A DNA stretch of 64,000 nt, taken from contig NZ_CP022203.1 of NCBI RefSeq assembly GCF_002305895.1, positions 2,272,501 through 2,336,500 of the forward strand. Reading direction: 5' to 3'. The DNA comes from Corallococcus macrosporus DSM 14697 (lineage in GTDB: Bacteria; Myxococcota; Myxococcia; Myxococcales; Myxococcaceae). The notes under the pieces were generated by a model. It did not search any database, had not been told where the DNA came from, and worked only from the letters and a program-made list of their open reading frames with translations. The position numbers were made by a program, and so were the translations under genes. This document shows positions 10,149-19,001 of this stretch, piece after piece. How positions within the stretch are numbered: position 1 is the first letter of the stretch; each line of letters starts with the position of its first letter.

Positions 10149-10706
10149 ATGACTTCATATGAGGCTGCGGTGCGCTGCCTGAGCGAGGAGGTTCTTAAGC
10201 TTCTTGCCGAGCGCGGTTGGACTGTGGACCGGCGCGCCCCTCTGGACGAGGCAAGGGCTTCACTGGAATTGGCGAGTGCGCCCCTTCACGCCTATGCAGA
10301 GGCATTTCTCAGGGCATTTGACGGGCTTCAATTCCACCATCCCGGCACAGGCCGGAGCATGAAGGTGAGCGCTGCGGACACCTGTTCATGGTTCGATGAG
10401 GAGGCGTTGCCATACGTCCAGGCCCTCTTTTCCAAGTCTGCGTGCCCAGTGGCGCTGGGCGCCCGCTCTTCTTTGGAAATCTCGGTACCAAGCGGGCCTG
10501 GCTCAAGTGGCGCGTTTCCTGGCTGCTGGTATTTTGTCGCGGAGGATGGCCGATGGCTGTGCATCGACATCTACTGGAGCGGTGCCTGGTTTCTCCCCAG
10601 CCTGGATGCGGCTCTTCGGTTCGCACTGCTCGATGAGGGGGCCGAATCTGGCCGGGTGCCACTCACCCGCGAGCAGTGCCCCCCTGGAACATGGTCAGAC
10701 TCCTGA
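10149..10706 (+). CDS. SUKH-3 family immunity-like protein
   Basis: A 185-residue cytoplasmic protein. The N-terminal pattern LAERGWTVDRR, followed by a helix, FLRAFDGLQF and later WYFVAEDGRWLCIDIYWSGAWF, matches SUKH-3 proteins, which neutralise nuclease-type polymorphic toxins. No Shine-Dalgarno sequence is visible before ATG 10149; the group II intron ends three bases upstream, so normal expression may depend on splicing or on coupling to the truncated frame at 7978-8148. No intact toxin gene is next to it, so it is an orphan immunity gene here. The family call is good; the cognate toxin is unknown. Confidence 0.7.
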   Translation: MTSYEAAVRCLSEEVLKLLAERGWTVDRRAPLDEARASLELASAPLHAYAEAFLRAFDGLQFHHPGTGRSMKVSAADTCSWFDEEALPYVQALFSKSACPVALGARSSLEISVPSGPGSSGAFPGCWYFVAEDGRWLCIDIYWSGAWFLPSLDAALRFALLDEGAESGRVPLTREQCPPGTWSDS

Positions 10707-10723
10707 GCGGACGAACTCGACTC

Positions 10724-11878
10724 TCACGCATCCTGGGACATCAGGCGCCTCGATTGTCCAGAGGCGAGAATCTCGTCACTCGGATGGCTCGCGCTATCGC
10801 TCTCCTTGTCCTCGCTCTCCACTTCAGCGTCGACCTCACCGCGCTCGGCGGGCGTCGTCTCCCGCGCGACGCGCAGGGCCTGGGCGTGCCGGGCCTGGAG
10901 TCCCTCCAGCGAGAAGCTGGCGTGCAGTTCCTGGCGTGAGTCGGCGCCGCCCATGACGAACTCCTTGAGCCTCACCATGGTGTTGAAGTCGGTGGGGTTG
11001 TCGACGCGCACGCGGCCCTCGGCCAGCGCTTCCTCGAAGCCGAGGAGGTAGCCGTCAATCATCTTCAGGGCGTCGTCCTTGCTGACGGCGATGGCGTTGG
11101 CGCGCAGTTCAATCAGCTTCTGGTCCGCCTTGGTGGCGATGCGAGTCTTGGCCTCCTCGCGGCGGCGCAGGCAATTGTGCTCCCTGGAGTAGTTGGCGAT
11201 GAGGGAGGTGGCGACGCCGAAGCGCTCGGCCAGCTCGCGGTAGGACGCGTAGGACGTCATGGTTGAGCCGTCGGGGAGCGCCTTGACGTCGCCGAAGACG
11301 AGGGCCTTGTCGAGCTCCTGGCGCGGGAGGGCGGGCTCCGCGGACTTGAGGGGGCGGCCCAATTTGCGCTGCGCGGTAGGCGGTGGGGGAGGTGGCGCTT
11401 CGGCAGGCGCGGACGTCGGTGGCGGAGGGTGTGCTTCGGCAGGCCCGGGCGGCGCGAGTGGCGCGGGAGGAGGCAGCGCTTCGGTGGGCGCGGGCGGCGG
11501 CGGGAGAGGTAGCGCCTCGGCAGGAGCAGGCGGCGGGGGAGGTAGCGCTTCGGCGGGCGCGGGCGACGCGAGTGGCGCGGGCCGCGGCGGAGGATGCGCT
11601 TCGGCGCGCACCGGCATCGCACGTGAGGTGCCCGCGAGGAGGCGCTTGCGGCGGCCGAGGCAGTCGTGGTGCTCGGCGTACCGGGCAATGGCGCTGTGGG
11701 CGACGCCGAAGCGCTGCGCCAACTCGCGGAAGGAGGGGAAGCGCCTCCTCACATAGCCCCGTGGGGTAGTCACCTCTTCGCCCTCGACGAGGAGCCGGTC
11801 CACGGTGTCAGAGGGAAACCGGGGGCCTTCGGCCTTGGTGGGGCGCCCCAGCTTCTTGAAGGGCTTCTTCTGGGCCAT
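10724..11878 (-). CDS. Duplicated-HTH protein, terminase small subunit-like
   Basis: A 384-residue DNA-binding protein built from two copies of one unit. Copy 1 (residues 7-80) contains [28 protein letters not shown] and HDCLGRRKR; copy 2 (about 170-245) contains [29 protein letters not shown] and HNCLRRREE. Both carry a helix-turn-helix. They are joined by about 85 residues of Pro/Ala repeats ([11 protein letters not shown] type). A third, alpha-helical part and an acidic tail follow. Terminase small subunits have a similar HTH plus oligomerisation layout, and this gene ends the leftward run that precedes the terminase. It could instead be a regulator. Eight bases separate it from the gene upstream. 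Confidence 0.5.
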   Translation of the reverse strand: MAQKKPFKKLGRPTKAEGPRFPSDTVDRLLVEGEEVTTPRGYVRRRFPSFRELAQRFGVAHSAIARYAEHHDCLGRRKRLLAGTSRAMPVRAEAHPPPRPAPLASPAPAEALPPPPPAPAEALPLPPPPAPTEALPPPAPLAPPGPAEAHPPPPTSAPAEAPPPPPPTAQRKLGRPLKSAEPALPRQELDKALVFGDVKALPDGSTMTSYASYRELAERFGVATSLIANYSREHNCLRRREEAKTRIATKADQKLIELRANAIAVSKDDALKMIDGYLLGFEEALAEGRVRVDNPTDFNTMVRLKEFVMGGADSRQELHASFSLEGLQARHAQALRVARETTPAERGEVDAEVESEDKESDSASHPSDEILASGQSRRLMSQDA

Positions 11879-11886
11879 GCCTTCCC

Positions 11887-12696
11887 TCAGCAGCCTCTGG
11901 AGGGTTGCGCTGCGGCGTCGACGGCCTGGGTGCGCAGGCGCTGCATCAGCCGCGTGCGTTGGCGCTTCAGCCGCTGGTACGTCCTCTCAGCCTCGGCAGC
12001 GTCACCTTCGACGAGACGGCTGACGTAGGCGCGCAGCTTCTCGCGCCGGACGACGGTGGCCATGAGGACCTCGACGTCGCTGCGAGGCAGGGTGGCCTGG
12101 GCCAGGTGCACCAGCACCGCATCCCTCCGCACGAAGCTGCGGCGGACGCTGGGGCGCCTGGGGCTCTCCACCGGCGCGGCGTGCCGCGTGTCGGGCAGCC
12201 ACTCGGCGAGCTGCGCCTGCGTGTACGTCTCGTGCTGCTCTGCGCGCTCCTTGCGGAGGTGACGGAACACCTCGCGCGCCGTCTGCTGGCGCAGGCGGGC
12301 CGCCGTCCAGTCACCCCAGCGCATGAGGGGAAATCCGCGCGCGACGGAGAGGAAGGTGGCGAGGACGAGCTGGTCCAGGTCCTCGCGAGGCACCGCGTTG
12401 CCGATGATGCGTCGGCGCAGGCGATGCAACATGGGGGCGTAGGCGGAGGCGAGGGCAGTCGTCCACGCCGGGGTGGAGGAGGCCTGGCACTCGGCTAGCA
12501 ACGCCCGGGTGAGGGCCTCCCGTTCCGGGTACGTCTCCTCGCGTGCGTCAGCCATGGTGGACAGCACCGATTCGAGGCCGACGTGGCGCGCGAAGGCAGG
12601 CCGCCGCGTCCGCGCAGCCGTGAAGACGGCCTGGTGCCGAGCCGAGAGCGCCTCCACACGCAGCAGGCCCAGGAGGTGGCCAAAGAAGTCACTCAC
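11887..12696 (-). CDS. Sigma-70-like protein of phage leftward operon
   Basis: A 269-residue protein starting with GTG 12696 that overlaps the upstream stop as GTGA. The middle contains [21 protein letters not shown], which matches the sigma region 2.2 pattern (EDLxQxxFL), followed by a helix with the basic run [10 protein letters not shown]. The C-terminal part has [12 protein letters not shown] and a helical region where region 4 would lie ([14 protein letters not shown], then a long basic helix). It may redirect host RNA polymerase to late phage promoters. A second, distinct sigma-like protein lies at 16922. The resemblance is partial, so a different DNA-binding role remains possible. Confidence 0.45.
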   Translation of the reverse strand: MSDFFGHLLGLLRVEALSARHQAVFTAARTRRPAFARHVGLESVLSTMADAREETYPEREALTRALLAECQASSTPAWTTALASAYAPMLHRLRRRIIGNAVPREDLDQLVLATFLSVARGFPLMRWGDWTAARLRQQTAREVFRHLRKERAEQHETYTQAQLAEWLPDTRHAAPVESPRRPSVRRSFVRRDAVLVHLAQATLPRSDVEVLMATVVRREKLRAYVSRLVEGDAAEAERTYQRLKRQRTRLMQRLRTQAVDAAAQPSRGC

Positions 12697-13031
12697 CGCG
12701 GACGGGCCTCCCACCACTCGCGCACCAACTCGAGGAAGTCGTCCAGCGGCATGGCGACGAGGGGCGGCTGCCCGTCGTCCTTGCACACGGCCAGCGGCCA
12801 GCGCCCCGCCGGGCACGTCTCCACAGCCTGACGCAGGGCTTCGCGGACGTTGGTGCGCCGATGGGCTTTCGATTCCACCCAGAAGCAAGGCACCTCGACG
12901 TCCGGCACCTCTTCACCACTGCGGTACTGAAGGCCGCGGCGGATGAGAGCGTCGGGCATGGCCTCGCGAAAGCGATGGACGAGGGCGCGTTCCCAATCGG
13001 CACCCTTGCGACGAGAGGAGGCGCCGCTCAC
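12693..13031 (-). CDS. PD-(D/E)XK nuclease, Holliday-junction-resolvase-like
   Basis: A 112-residue protein starting GTG 13031, overlapping the exonuclease stop as GTGA. The small nuclease core is visible: RRKGADWERALV (conserved Glu helix), a beta strand with EEVPDVEVP (catalytic Asp), then FWVESKAHRR (the ExK pair). This is the arrangement of archaeal Hjc and phage resolvase-like nucleases and of VRR-NUC-like enzymes. In a phage it would trim branched DNA before packaging. It is the third gene of a tightly overlapping leftward DNA-processing operon. Confidence 0.65.
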   Translation of the reverse strand: MSGASSRRKGADWERALVHRFREAMPDALIRRGLQYRSGEEVPDVEVPCFWVESKAHRRTNVREALRQAVETCPAGRWPLAVCKDDGQPPLVAMPLDDFLELVREWWEARPR

Positions 13032-13687
13032 GAGACACCTCCCGACTCCTCCATCAGCCGCTCCATGTGGCCGCCCCGGGCCATGCGCACCGCGAGGCAG
13101 CGGGCCACCTCCAGCGCGCAGCGGGCGTCCGCCATGGCGCGGTGAGGCGTCGGCCGGTGGAGGCCGAAGCGCTTGGCCAGGGCGTTGAGGGAGAGAGACT
13201 CCACCTCGCCCGTGGCGAGCAGCGGCCACGCGAGGCTGGCGGTGTCGAGGCGGTGGTAGTCGACGCCGGGCAGGGGCAGCCCGGCGCGGCGGTAGCCCTC
13301 GACGAGGAAGCCCCAGTCGAAGCTGGTGTTGTGACCGGCAACGAGGGTGCCCGCCAGGAGCGGCGTCACGGTGGCGAGGGCCTCCTCCAGGGGCAAGGCG
13401 TCCCGCCACTCCTCGTCGGAGTAGCCGCACACGGCCAAGGCCTCGGGGTGGGCGTCGGCAAGCCGGGTGGGCTGCACGCGCGCCTCGTACTCCGCCAGCA
13501 CCTTGAGGCTGCGAGCGTCGACGCGCAACACCGCCACCTCCAGCACCTCGTGGCGGGAGGCGTCCAGGCCCGTCGTCTCCAAGTCAATGAAGGCGAGCGT
13601 GCGCAGGTGCGGCGGGAGGCCACGGAAGAGGGGCTGGTGAAGGACGGGGGTGGGGGTGGTGTCGGAAGCGGGGTGGGCGAGCAGCAC
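13028..13687 (-). CDS. DnaQ-like 3'-5' exonuclease (DEDDh)
   Basis: A 219-residue exonuclease with all DEDDh motifs: Exo I FIDLETTGLD, Exo II VAGHNTSFDWGFL and Exo III HRAMADARCALEVARC, where the His and Asp five residues apart identify the h subtype. The first 30 residues are a Pro-rich leader. The start is GTG 13687, one base into the stop of the nuclease gene upstream (TAGTG). It resembles the epsilon proofreading family rather than RNase T. In this operon, with two other nucleases, it is likely part of phage recombination or DNA maturation. Confidence 0.85.
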   Translation of the reverse strand: MLLAHPASDTTPTPVLHQPLFRGLPPHLRTLAFIDLETTGLDASRHEVLEVAVLRVDARSLKVLAEYEARVQPTRLADAHPEALAVCGYSDEEWRDALPLEEALATVTPLLAGTLVAGHNTSFDWGFLVEGYRRAGLPLPGVDYHRLDTASLAWPLLATGEVESLSLNALAKRFGLHRPTPHRAMADARCALEVARCLAVRMARGGHMERLMEESGGVS

Positions 13688-14862
13688 TATGCAACCTCCT
13701 TGGCCCAGAAGCGGGGCGAGTGGTGTTTGGCGGCGAGGGACTCCAGCTCGGCCTTCAGCAGCGCGACGCGCGCGGTGCCCAGGCGCTTGCCCGCGTCCTT
13801 CAGCAGCGCGTCGAGGGCCTTCTTCTCGACGCTGGCGAGGCGCTCCACCAACTCCTCACGGGAGAGTCCGGTGGCGCGGGCTAGCACCTCGACGGTGGGC
13901 TCTAGCGGGTAGTCGAGGCTGGTGGTGTTGAACATGCGGTAGCGCGTGCCGGCGAGGACGAGCTCGTCCTGCTCGGCGAGGTGGGCCCGGAGGACGCCCT
14001 CCAGCTCCGCCTTTCGCGCGCCGAGAATCTTCGCGAGGTGGGCGACTTCCTGGCGCTCGCGGGCGACGGACTCCAAGTCGCCCGTGTCCCGGCAGACGAC
14101 TTCACGCTGGCCCGTCAGCGCGCGGGCGTAGGTGGGGCACTGGCGCCGGTGGTCGCAGTAGACGCAGTTGGGGTTGAGGCGGGCCGGGAAGGACTCCGCC
14201 TTCTCCATCTGCTGGCCCAGCGTCTCGACGTAGGCGAGGGCGGCGTCCAACTGCTCCTCGGCGCGCGTCGTCTCCTGCAGCACGCCGTGGCGGAGCATCC
14301 ACATGGACAGGCGCACGCGCTTGGCCCAGGGCCAGAGGCGGCGCGCGGCGAGGGCGTAGAGGCTGAGCTGGAGGCTGGCGTCCAGCTCCTCGCGGGTGAA
14401 GAGCTGGTGGTTGGACTTGTAGTCCATGACATGGACTGTCTCGTCGTCCACCCAGTCGACGCGGTCGATGAAGCCCAGGACGGTGAAGGGCCCCACCGGC
14501 AGGCGGAACTCCTTCTCCACGGCGAGGATGTCGCGGCAGTCCACGTGGCCCTGCTGGCGGACGAAGTCCTGGAGGATTCCGAGGCCCTGCTGGAAGAGGG
14601 AGAGGCCACAGAGGCCCGAGGTGGCCCACGCTTCACGGTAGAGCTGGAGGGCGCGCTCCTCGGAGAGCGGACCCGCGTACTCGGTGTCGATGACTTCCTG
14701 GAGGAGCCGCTCGAGCACGGCGTGCAGTGCCTTGCCGAAGTTCAGGGGGACACCGGGCTCGGCGGTGTGCTTGTCGAGGTAGTGCAGCCGGTAGGACAGC
14801 GGGCAGGCCTCGAAGCGGCTCAGCCGGCTGTATGACAAATGCTGGTTTCGCAGGGCGCTCAT
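13687..14862 (-). CDS. RecB/Cas4-like PD-(D/E)XK nuclease with Fe-S cysteines
   Basis: A 391-residue nuclease of the PDDEXK_1 (AddB/RecB/Cas4-like) group. It starts [20 protein letters not shown] at an ATG behind GGAGG. Residues seen: the first cluster Cys in FEACPLSYR, His in [12 protein letters not shown], catalytic Asp in HVMDYKSN with its Lys, the QLSLYALA helix, and the C-terminal triplet [14 protein letters not shown], which with the first Cys would bind a 4Fe-4S cluster. The tail of about 120 residues is helical. It is a stand-alone nuclease domain without helicase. It heads the five-gene overlapping leftward operon. Confidence 0.85.
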   Translation of the reverse strand: MSALRNQHLSYSRLSRFEACPLSYRLHYLDKHTAEPGVPLNFGKALHAVLERLLQEVIDTEYAGPLSEERALQLYREAWATSGLCGLSLFQQGLGILQDFVRQQGHVDCRDILAVEKEFRLPVGPFTVLGFIDRVDWVDDETVHVMDYKSNHQLFTREELDASLQLSLYALAARRLWPWAKRVRLSMWMLRHGVLQETTRAEEQLDAALAYVETLGQQMEKAESFPARLNPNCVYCDHRRQCPTYARALTGQREVVCRDTGDLESVARERQEVAHLAKILGARKAELEGVLRAHLAEQDELVLAGTRYRMFNTTSLDYPLEPTVEVLARATGLSREELVERLASVEKKALDALLKDAGKRLGTARVALLKAELESLAAKHHSPRFWAKEVA

Positions 14863-14992
14863 GACGTGGGCCTCCGGGCCGGTGCAGGGGCGTGTCGCGA
14901 GTCAGTCATCACGCTCTTTTCGAGAGACACATCAAGTCGAAGGGGACAGGCAGCATGGCCCGCTGCGTGTGTTTCACAGGCGCGGGGTACGC

Positions 14993-15601
14993 TCATCGCG
15001 ACACCTCGTCCGCGGAGGCGGAGGGCTTCTCGAAGGACATGACGCGCGAGCCCGGGAATGCGGAGAGGACGCGCACCAGGGTGGCGGCGTGCTCGGGGGT
15101 GAGCTCCTTCCGGGCCTGGCCGGTGTAGGCCGGCACGAGCCACACCTCGCCGTAGCCTTCGGAGGCGAAGCACACCTCGGCGCCGAGGGCCTTGAAGCTG
15201 GCGATGTCCTCGTCGGTGAGGCCGCGCAGGGGGGAGGGCAGTGCCTTCGCGTGGGGCGCGGCCAGCTCCGTCACGTCAGGAGGTGGAGCGGGTGGCGAGG
15301 GCTTGGCGGAGGGCCTCTTCGAGCCAGCCTCGGGCAGGGGATGGCCGAACAAGTCCACTGCGGCCGGAGCGGTCTTCACCGGAGGCGCAGGGACAGGTTG
15401 AGCGGCCACGTCACGATGAGGCCGGGCCAGCCCATTCGCCTTCCGCCACTCGGTGCACGTGCCCACACCGGGCAGGGCGCAGCCGCCATTGGCGAGGTAG
15501 TGCCGGCAGCGCTTGCCCTCACCGCGGACGTACATCTCGCACGTCACGCCGGCGGGGCGCTGAGGGGCAGCCGTGGGTTGAAGGTGGTGAGTGAGGGCCA
15601 T
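14993..15601 (-). CDS. Zinc-finger-like hypothetical protein
   Basis: A 202-residue protein. Residues 20-50 hold a Cys/His cluster (TCEMYV...KRCRHYLANGGCALP...CTEW) resembling a small zinc-binding motif. A Pro/Ala linker follows (about 65-110), then a C-terminal alpha/beta domain containing EVCFASEGYGEVWLVPAYTG and ELTPEHAATLVRVLSAF. No family recognised. It lies 130 bases upstream of the nuclease operon in the same direction and faces the repeat-rich centre of the element, the usual place for an early regulator or replication accessory protein. Confidence 0.6.
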   Translation of the reverse strand: MALTHHLQPTAAPQRPAGVTCEMYVRGEGKRCRHYLANGGCALPGVGTCTEWRKANGLARPHRDVAAQPVPAPPVKTAPAAVDLFGHPLPEAGSKRPSAKPSPPAPPPDVTELAAPHAKALPSPLRGLTDEDIASFKALGAEVCFASEGYGEVWLVPAYTGQARKELTPEHAATLVRVLSAFPGSRVMSFEKPSASADEVSR

Positions 15602-16674
15602 CCGCAGTGTCCGGCGGCGTGTGCGTTGCCGCTACAAGGTAAATGCGGTGCCTTGAGGCGACGTGGGACACGGGCGGATTTAGAGCGAATTCTTTTCGGA
15701 ATTTCGGCAGGGCCCGTGCGCGCGTGTCCCTTCACATGGAAGGCGTGCCTCCTTCGCGTGAATGCCCTTGGACTGCTGACACACGTCGCGGCGGTACAAA
15801 GGCACCGTCCTCGAACTCGGGGACATGGACAGGCGCGTTTTCGCGAGGGGCCATGAAGTGCTGTCCACCTGGCCACTTGCTGGACGCGGGTGTGTCCGCC
15901 GAATTCCTCAGCAATCCCATGGAGTTACACCGAAGTGGACAGGTGGACAGCATTTTGAGGGGTAGGGCTACTTTCGTAAGCCAGCTTCCCCGCGACTGCT
16001 TTTACAGGTTTTGGCCCAGGGAGATTCGGCGCTGCCTCAATAGGGGTACCCGTAGAAAGCTGTCCATGCTGTCCACTTAGTAGTTAACAATATAAATACA
16101 TAATAATAATGGATGGTTAGAGGTAAAGAGGGGTGGACAAGGTGCTGTCCCGGCCCTGTCCCAGGTGTCCACGCAGCCGTCCACCTGTGCCGGGAGGCTG
16201 CCCTCAGAGAGGGAAAGGCCTCGGTAGAGTCCAGCCCGCGGCCAGGCTGTGAAGAGGCCGGCCTCCGAGACGACACCAGCGCCCCAGGCAGGCGCGGCCC
16301 AGGACTTGAAACCGGGCGTGGCCTGAAAAGCCAGAAGGCCTCGTGTCGCGTGGCTTCGTCCTTCGGCCCGCGACTCGGCCTGTTGATACACAGTGAAACT
16401 GTGTTTCACATGGCGCACGTCTCCCCGCGTGGACGCACGTCCCAGCCTGTGCCGGCGGCCTTGCTACGCAGCGTGTGAATTCAGCCGACGCAGGTGGGTG
16501 CGTCCGGACTGTGCGTCACTGGGCATGGATGTCGCAGAGGGGGCGCGCATGTCCCCGAATTGAGGCCCGCGGGCTTTGCCGTGAAGGAGGACGCTGGCCG
16601 CAGGAGTCACGTCCCGCCAGGCCGTTGAAGGGGGAGTCCCGTCGCCGCTGTCGCGACGAAGGAGGGGGAAGTCC
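15602..16674. repeat. Non-coding centre with GTGGACAG repeats and an A+T-rich tract
   Basis: Divergent intergenic region between the leftward and rightward arms, with no convincing gene. Motif GTGGACAG or its complement occurs near 15858, 15935 and 15943 (two in direct tandem), 16060 (variant), 16069, 16133, 16164 and 16178, with looser copies near 15830 and 16144. The cluster brackets a tract at 16081-16120 that is nearly all A/T, striking in this GC-rich DNA. Repeats next to an easily melted tract are the usual layout of an iteron-type origin; they could equally be operators for a repressor controlling both arms. Confidence 0.6.
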
Positions 16675-16830
16675 GTGAAGCTGAAGTCACAGAGTACGCC
16701 AGCCAGGGAGGCGCGCCGCGCCGCCTCTACGCGTGTCCCGCCCGCGGCGGCCGACTCGCACCGCGTGGACGGCACCTGCTGTCCTCCGGCCGTCGCTTGC
16801 TACCGCGCGCAGGCGCGCCGGTTAGCGTAG
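16675..16830 (+). CDS. Possible small protein behind a strong ribosome site
   Basis: A 51-codon frame starting at GTG 16675 behind GGAGGGGGAAGTCC, the best Shine-Dalgarno in the central region. The product begins MKLKSQSTPAREARR and contains GTCCPPAVACY. It is basic with three Cys. It lies 92 bases before the sigma-like gene. It could be a real small regulator or a leader frame; high GC content alone can produce such frames. Confidence 0.3.
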   Translation: MKLKSQSTPAREARRAASTRVPPAAADSHRVDGTCCPPAVACYRAQARRLA

Positions 16831-16921
16831 CCCGGCCTCTCCGCAAGCGAAGCGACGCCCACTTCCACCGCTGCCGTGTGCAGGTGGCCGGAGGAAGGGC
16901 CGTCGTCGGTTTCCACGGGGC

Positions 16922-17761
16922 ATGACTGCCTCCATTCCAACCGGCCCCTGCCCCGCGCAGGACGCCCGGCAGGACAGGCATTCCATAGTGAGAAGGTGCT
17001 GGAAGACGCTGCACGAGGGCTTCGGTACCGCCCTCCAGACAGCCCAGGCGCAGCGCGCATTCGACGAGGCGAAGTTGCACCGGGCGTGCCTTGCGGCCTT
17101 TGACGGGCCCGAGGCCCTCGTCAGCTACCTCGTCAGCCCGGACGTGCCCGCGGACGAGAAGAATGGCCTCTACACGGGGCTGGTGCTGCTGGTGCAGGGG
17201 CGGGCGGCGTGTGAGGTGGCCTGGCCGCTGCTGTGGCTGGGGCTGTGGCCCGGGTTGGACGCCGTGTACCAGCGGCGGCTGAAGTACTTCCCTGGCGCGG
17301 CCGACGAGCTCGCCTCCACCCTGGCCACGGCCTTCACCGCGTTGGTGAAGCGCCTCAACCTGGACACCACCCAGCGCGTGGCCGCGACACTCGTGCGCAG
17401 CACGGAGCGCGACGTCATGGACGCGTGGCGGCGTGCCCGTACAGAAGACGTCCGGTACAGCCGGTACCGCGAGAGGGAGGAGGCCGTGGCCGCCGAGGCC
17501 GGGCTGCTTTCTCCAGCCCTCTCCGAGGTGGGCCTCTCCGTGAGGATGCAGGTGGAGTCCCTGGCGAAGTGGCTCCACCCGCTGGCCCCCATGGACGCAA
17601 AGCTGGTGCTGTCCGTCCTCCTCTTGGACGAGGAACAGTCAGCCGTCGGCGCGCGCCTGGGGCTGGCGCCCGCGGTGGCCCGGAAGCGCTTCCAGCGCGC
17701 CCTGCTGCGCCTGCGCCGGGAAATGGAAGCTGCAGAGGACTCCGACGGCACAACGGCGTGA
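16922..17761 (+). CDS. ECF-like sigma factor, first main gene of rightward arm
   Basis: A 279-residue protein. The middle holds ADELASTLATAFTALVKRLN, then ERDVMDAWRRARTEDVRYSRYRERE, a layout like sigma region 2. The C-terminus, LVLSVLLLDEEQSAVGARLGLAPAVARKRFQRALLRLRRE, is a good sigma region 4 helix-turn-helix. The N-terminal 80 residues are unassigned. It is unlike the sigma-like protein at 11887. Placed first in the rightward replication arm, it may switch on early genes. Myxobacterial chromosomes have many ECF factors, so a captured host factor is also possible. Confidence 0.55.
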   Translation: MTASIPTGPCPAQDARQDRHSIVRRCWKTLHEGFGTALQTAQAQRAFDEAKLHRACLAAFDGPEALVSYLVSPDVPADEKNGLYTGLVLLVQGRAACEVAWPLLWLGLWPGLDAVYQRRLKYFPGAADELASTLATAFTALVKRLNLDTTQRVAATLVRSTERDVMDAWRRARTEDVRYSRYREREEAVAAEAGLLSPALSEVGLSVRMQVESLAKWLHPLAPMDAKLVLSVLLLDEEQSAVGARLGLAPAVARKRFQRALLRLRREMEAAEDSDGTTA

Positions 17762-17890
17762 CGAGCCAGACGCGACAGCGACGCGCCCAAACTCAAAAAG
17801 AATTCACCAATAAATGTCCGGTGTCCCACGGCGGCTTGAAACACCGCATTTGTATGAAGAGGGGGCCGCGTCGGCCCTGAAAGGCACTCA

Positions 17891-18193
17891 ATGAATATGA
17901 CAATGCTGCTGGGCACCGGTGTACTGGCACTCGCCCGCGTCCCCCTGGGGGACTCTCCTGCGCAACCTCGCGTCCACACGCGTCCCCAAGGAAGCGCGAA
18001 GGGCACGGACGCATGGCGCACGCCCGAGGACAATGACTTCATCCGCCTACCGGGCCTCTTTCGCCGCTGGGAGTTTCAGCAGGTGGTGGACACCGACGCC
18101 GACTTCCACATTGAGGCAGCGGGCTGCGCTGAGGACGGCACTGAGTTGTTTTCCGTGTACCGGCGCGAAAACGCCGCGGCGAAGGAGGCCTGA
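17891..18193 (+). CDS. Small hypothetical protein of replication operon
   Basis: A 100-residue protein starting MNMTMLLGTGVLALARV. The first 20 residues are hydrophobic but lack a positive N-terminus, so export is uncertain. The C-terminal half (FIRLPGLFRRWEFQQVVDTDADFHIEA) has steady coding character. It ends five bases before the next gene, so they are likely co-transcribed. No family recognised. Confidence 0.5.
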   Translation: MNMTMLLGTGVLALARVPLGDSPAQPRVHTRPQGSAKGTDAWRTPEDNDFIRLPGLFRRWEFQQVVDTDADFHIEAAGCAEDGTELFSVYRRENAAAKEA

Positions 18194-18198
18194 CGCCA

Positions 18199-18924
18199 AT
18201 GGCCAATATGTGGGAACAGACGGAGGAATTGGCGAAGCGGCACGAGCAGGCCGGAGGCGCCTGGCTGAAGCTGGTGAATGACGGGGACACGGCGGTGGTG
18301 GTTTTCCTCGGAGAGCCGCACCCGCGCGAGGTGGTGTTTCACGAGGGCAAGTACGTCCTCTATGACGAGAAGCTGCGGGCCCAGGGGCACAAGCCCTCGC
18401 TGCGCGTGGCCCTCAACGTCGCCCTCTTTGACACCCGCGAGGTGAAGGTGCTGGAGATGGGCGTGGCGGTATTCAAGGACGTGCGCCAGTTGCGGGCGAA
18501 GTACGGCCTGGAGAAGTGGGCCTTTGAAGTGAAGCGGCGCGGGGCCGCGAAGGACCCGAAGACAACGTACTCCCTGCTGCCCGAGCGCCAACTGACGCCG
18601 GAAGAAGCCTCCGCCTTCCAGGCCCTGCGCCTGCACAACCTGGCGAAGCTGTACGCGGCGGAAGCCGAGGAGGACGGCGCCCCTCCGACTGCCGAAAGCC
18701 CAAGGGCAGCGCCAGTGGACGTTGCCGCAGCGCAGGCGCTGGCGGCGCAGCTGAAGTCCCTCCCGCGCGAGGCGGTGGACCGCTTCCTCCAGCATTTCGG
18801 CGTGCAGCGGATTCGGGACGTGCCGGCAACGCGCGGCGAGGAAGCGAGAGGCTTCGTCCAGTCCCTCGTCGCCCGCTACGCGCCGCCCGAAGACTCGGCA
18901 GACGTCGACCCATTCGCGGGCTGA
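18199..18924 (+). CDS. Possible phage single-stranded DNA-binding protein
   Basis: A 241-residue protein with an N-terminal beta-rich domain (residues 20-120) beginning AWLKLVNDGDTAVVVFLGEP and including KVLEMGVAVFKDVRQL and KWAFEVKRRG, a pattern that recalls gp32-type OB-fold proteins of phages. An Ala-rich linker and a C-terminal helical part ending in the acidic tail EDSADVDPFAG follow; acidic tails are usual in such proteins. It sits five bases after a small gene and directly before helicase and primase genes, which fits. I did not see a conserved zinc motif, so this is a moderate guess. Confidence 0.4.
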   Translation: MANMWEQTEELAKRHEQAGGAWLKLVNDGDTAVVVFLGEPHPREVVFHEGKYVLYDEKLRAQGHKPSLRVALNVALFDTREVKVLEMGVAVFKDVRQLRAKYGLEKWAFEVKRRGAAKDPKTTYSLLPERQLTPEEASAFQALRLHNLAKLYAAEAEEDGAPPTAESPRAAPVDVAAAQALAAQLKSLPREAVDRFLQHFGVQRIRDVPATRGEEARGFVQSLVARYAPPEDSADVDPFAG

Positions 18925-19001
18925 GGGGAACCTCGTCCGCGGCAACACATGACGCGCAGGGCTGAAGGCCAACGCCCGCGCACCTTCCCAATGGAATTCA
19001 T

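Noticed and set aside
11370-11610. Tandem DNA repeats
   Set aside because: They encode the Pro/Ala linker of the duplicated-HTH protein and are explained by it.
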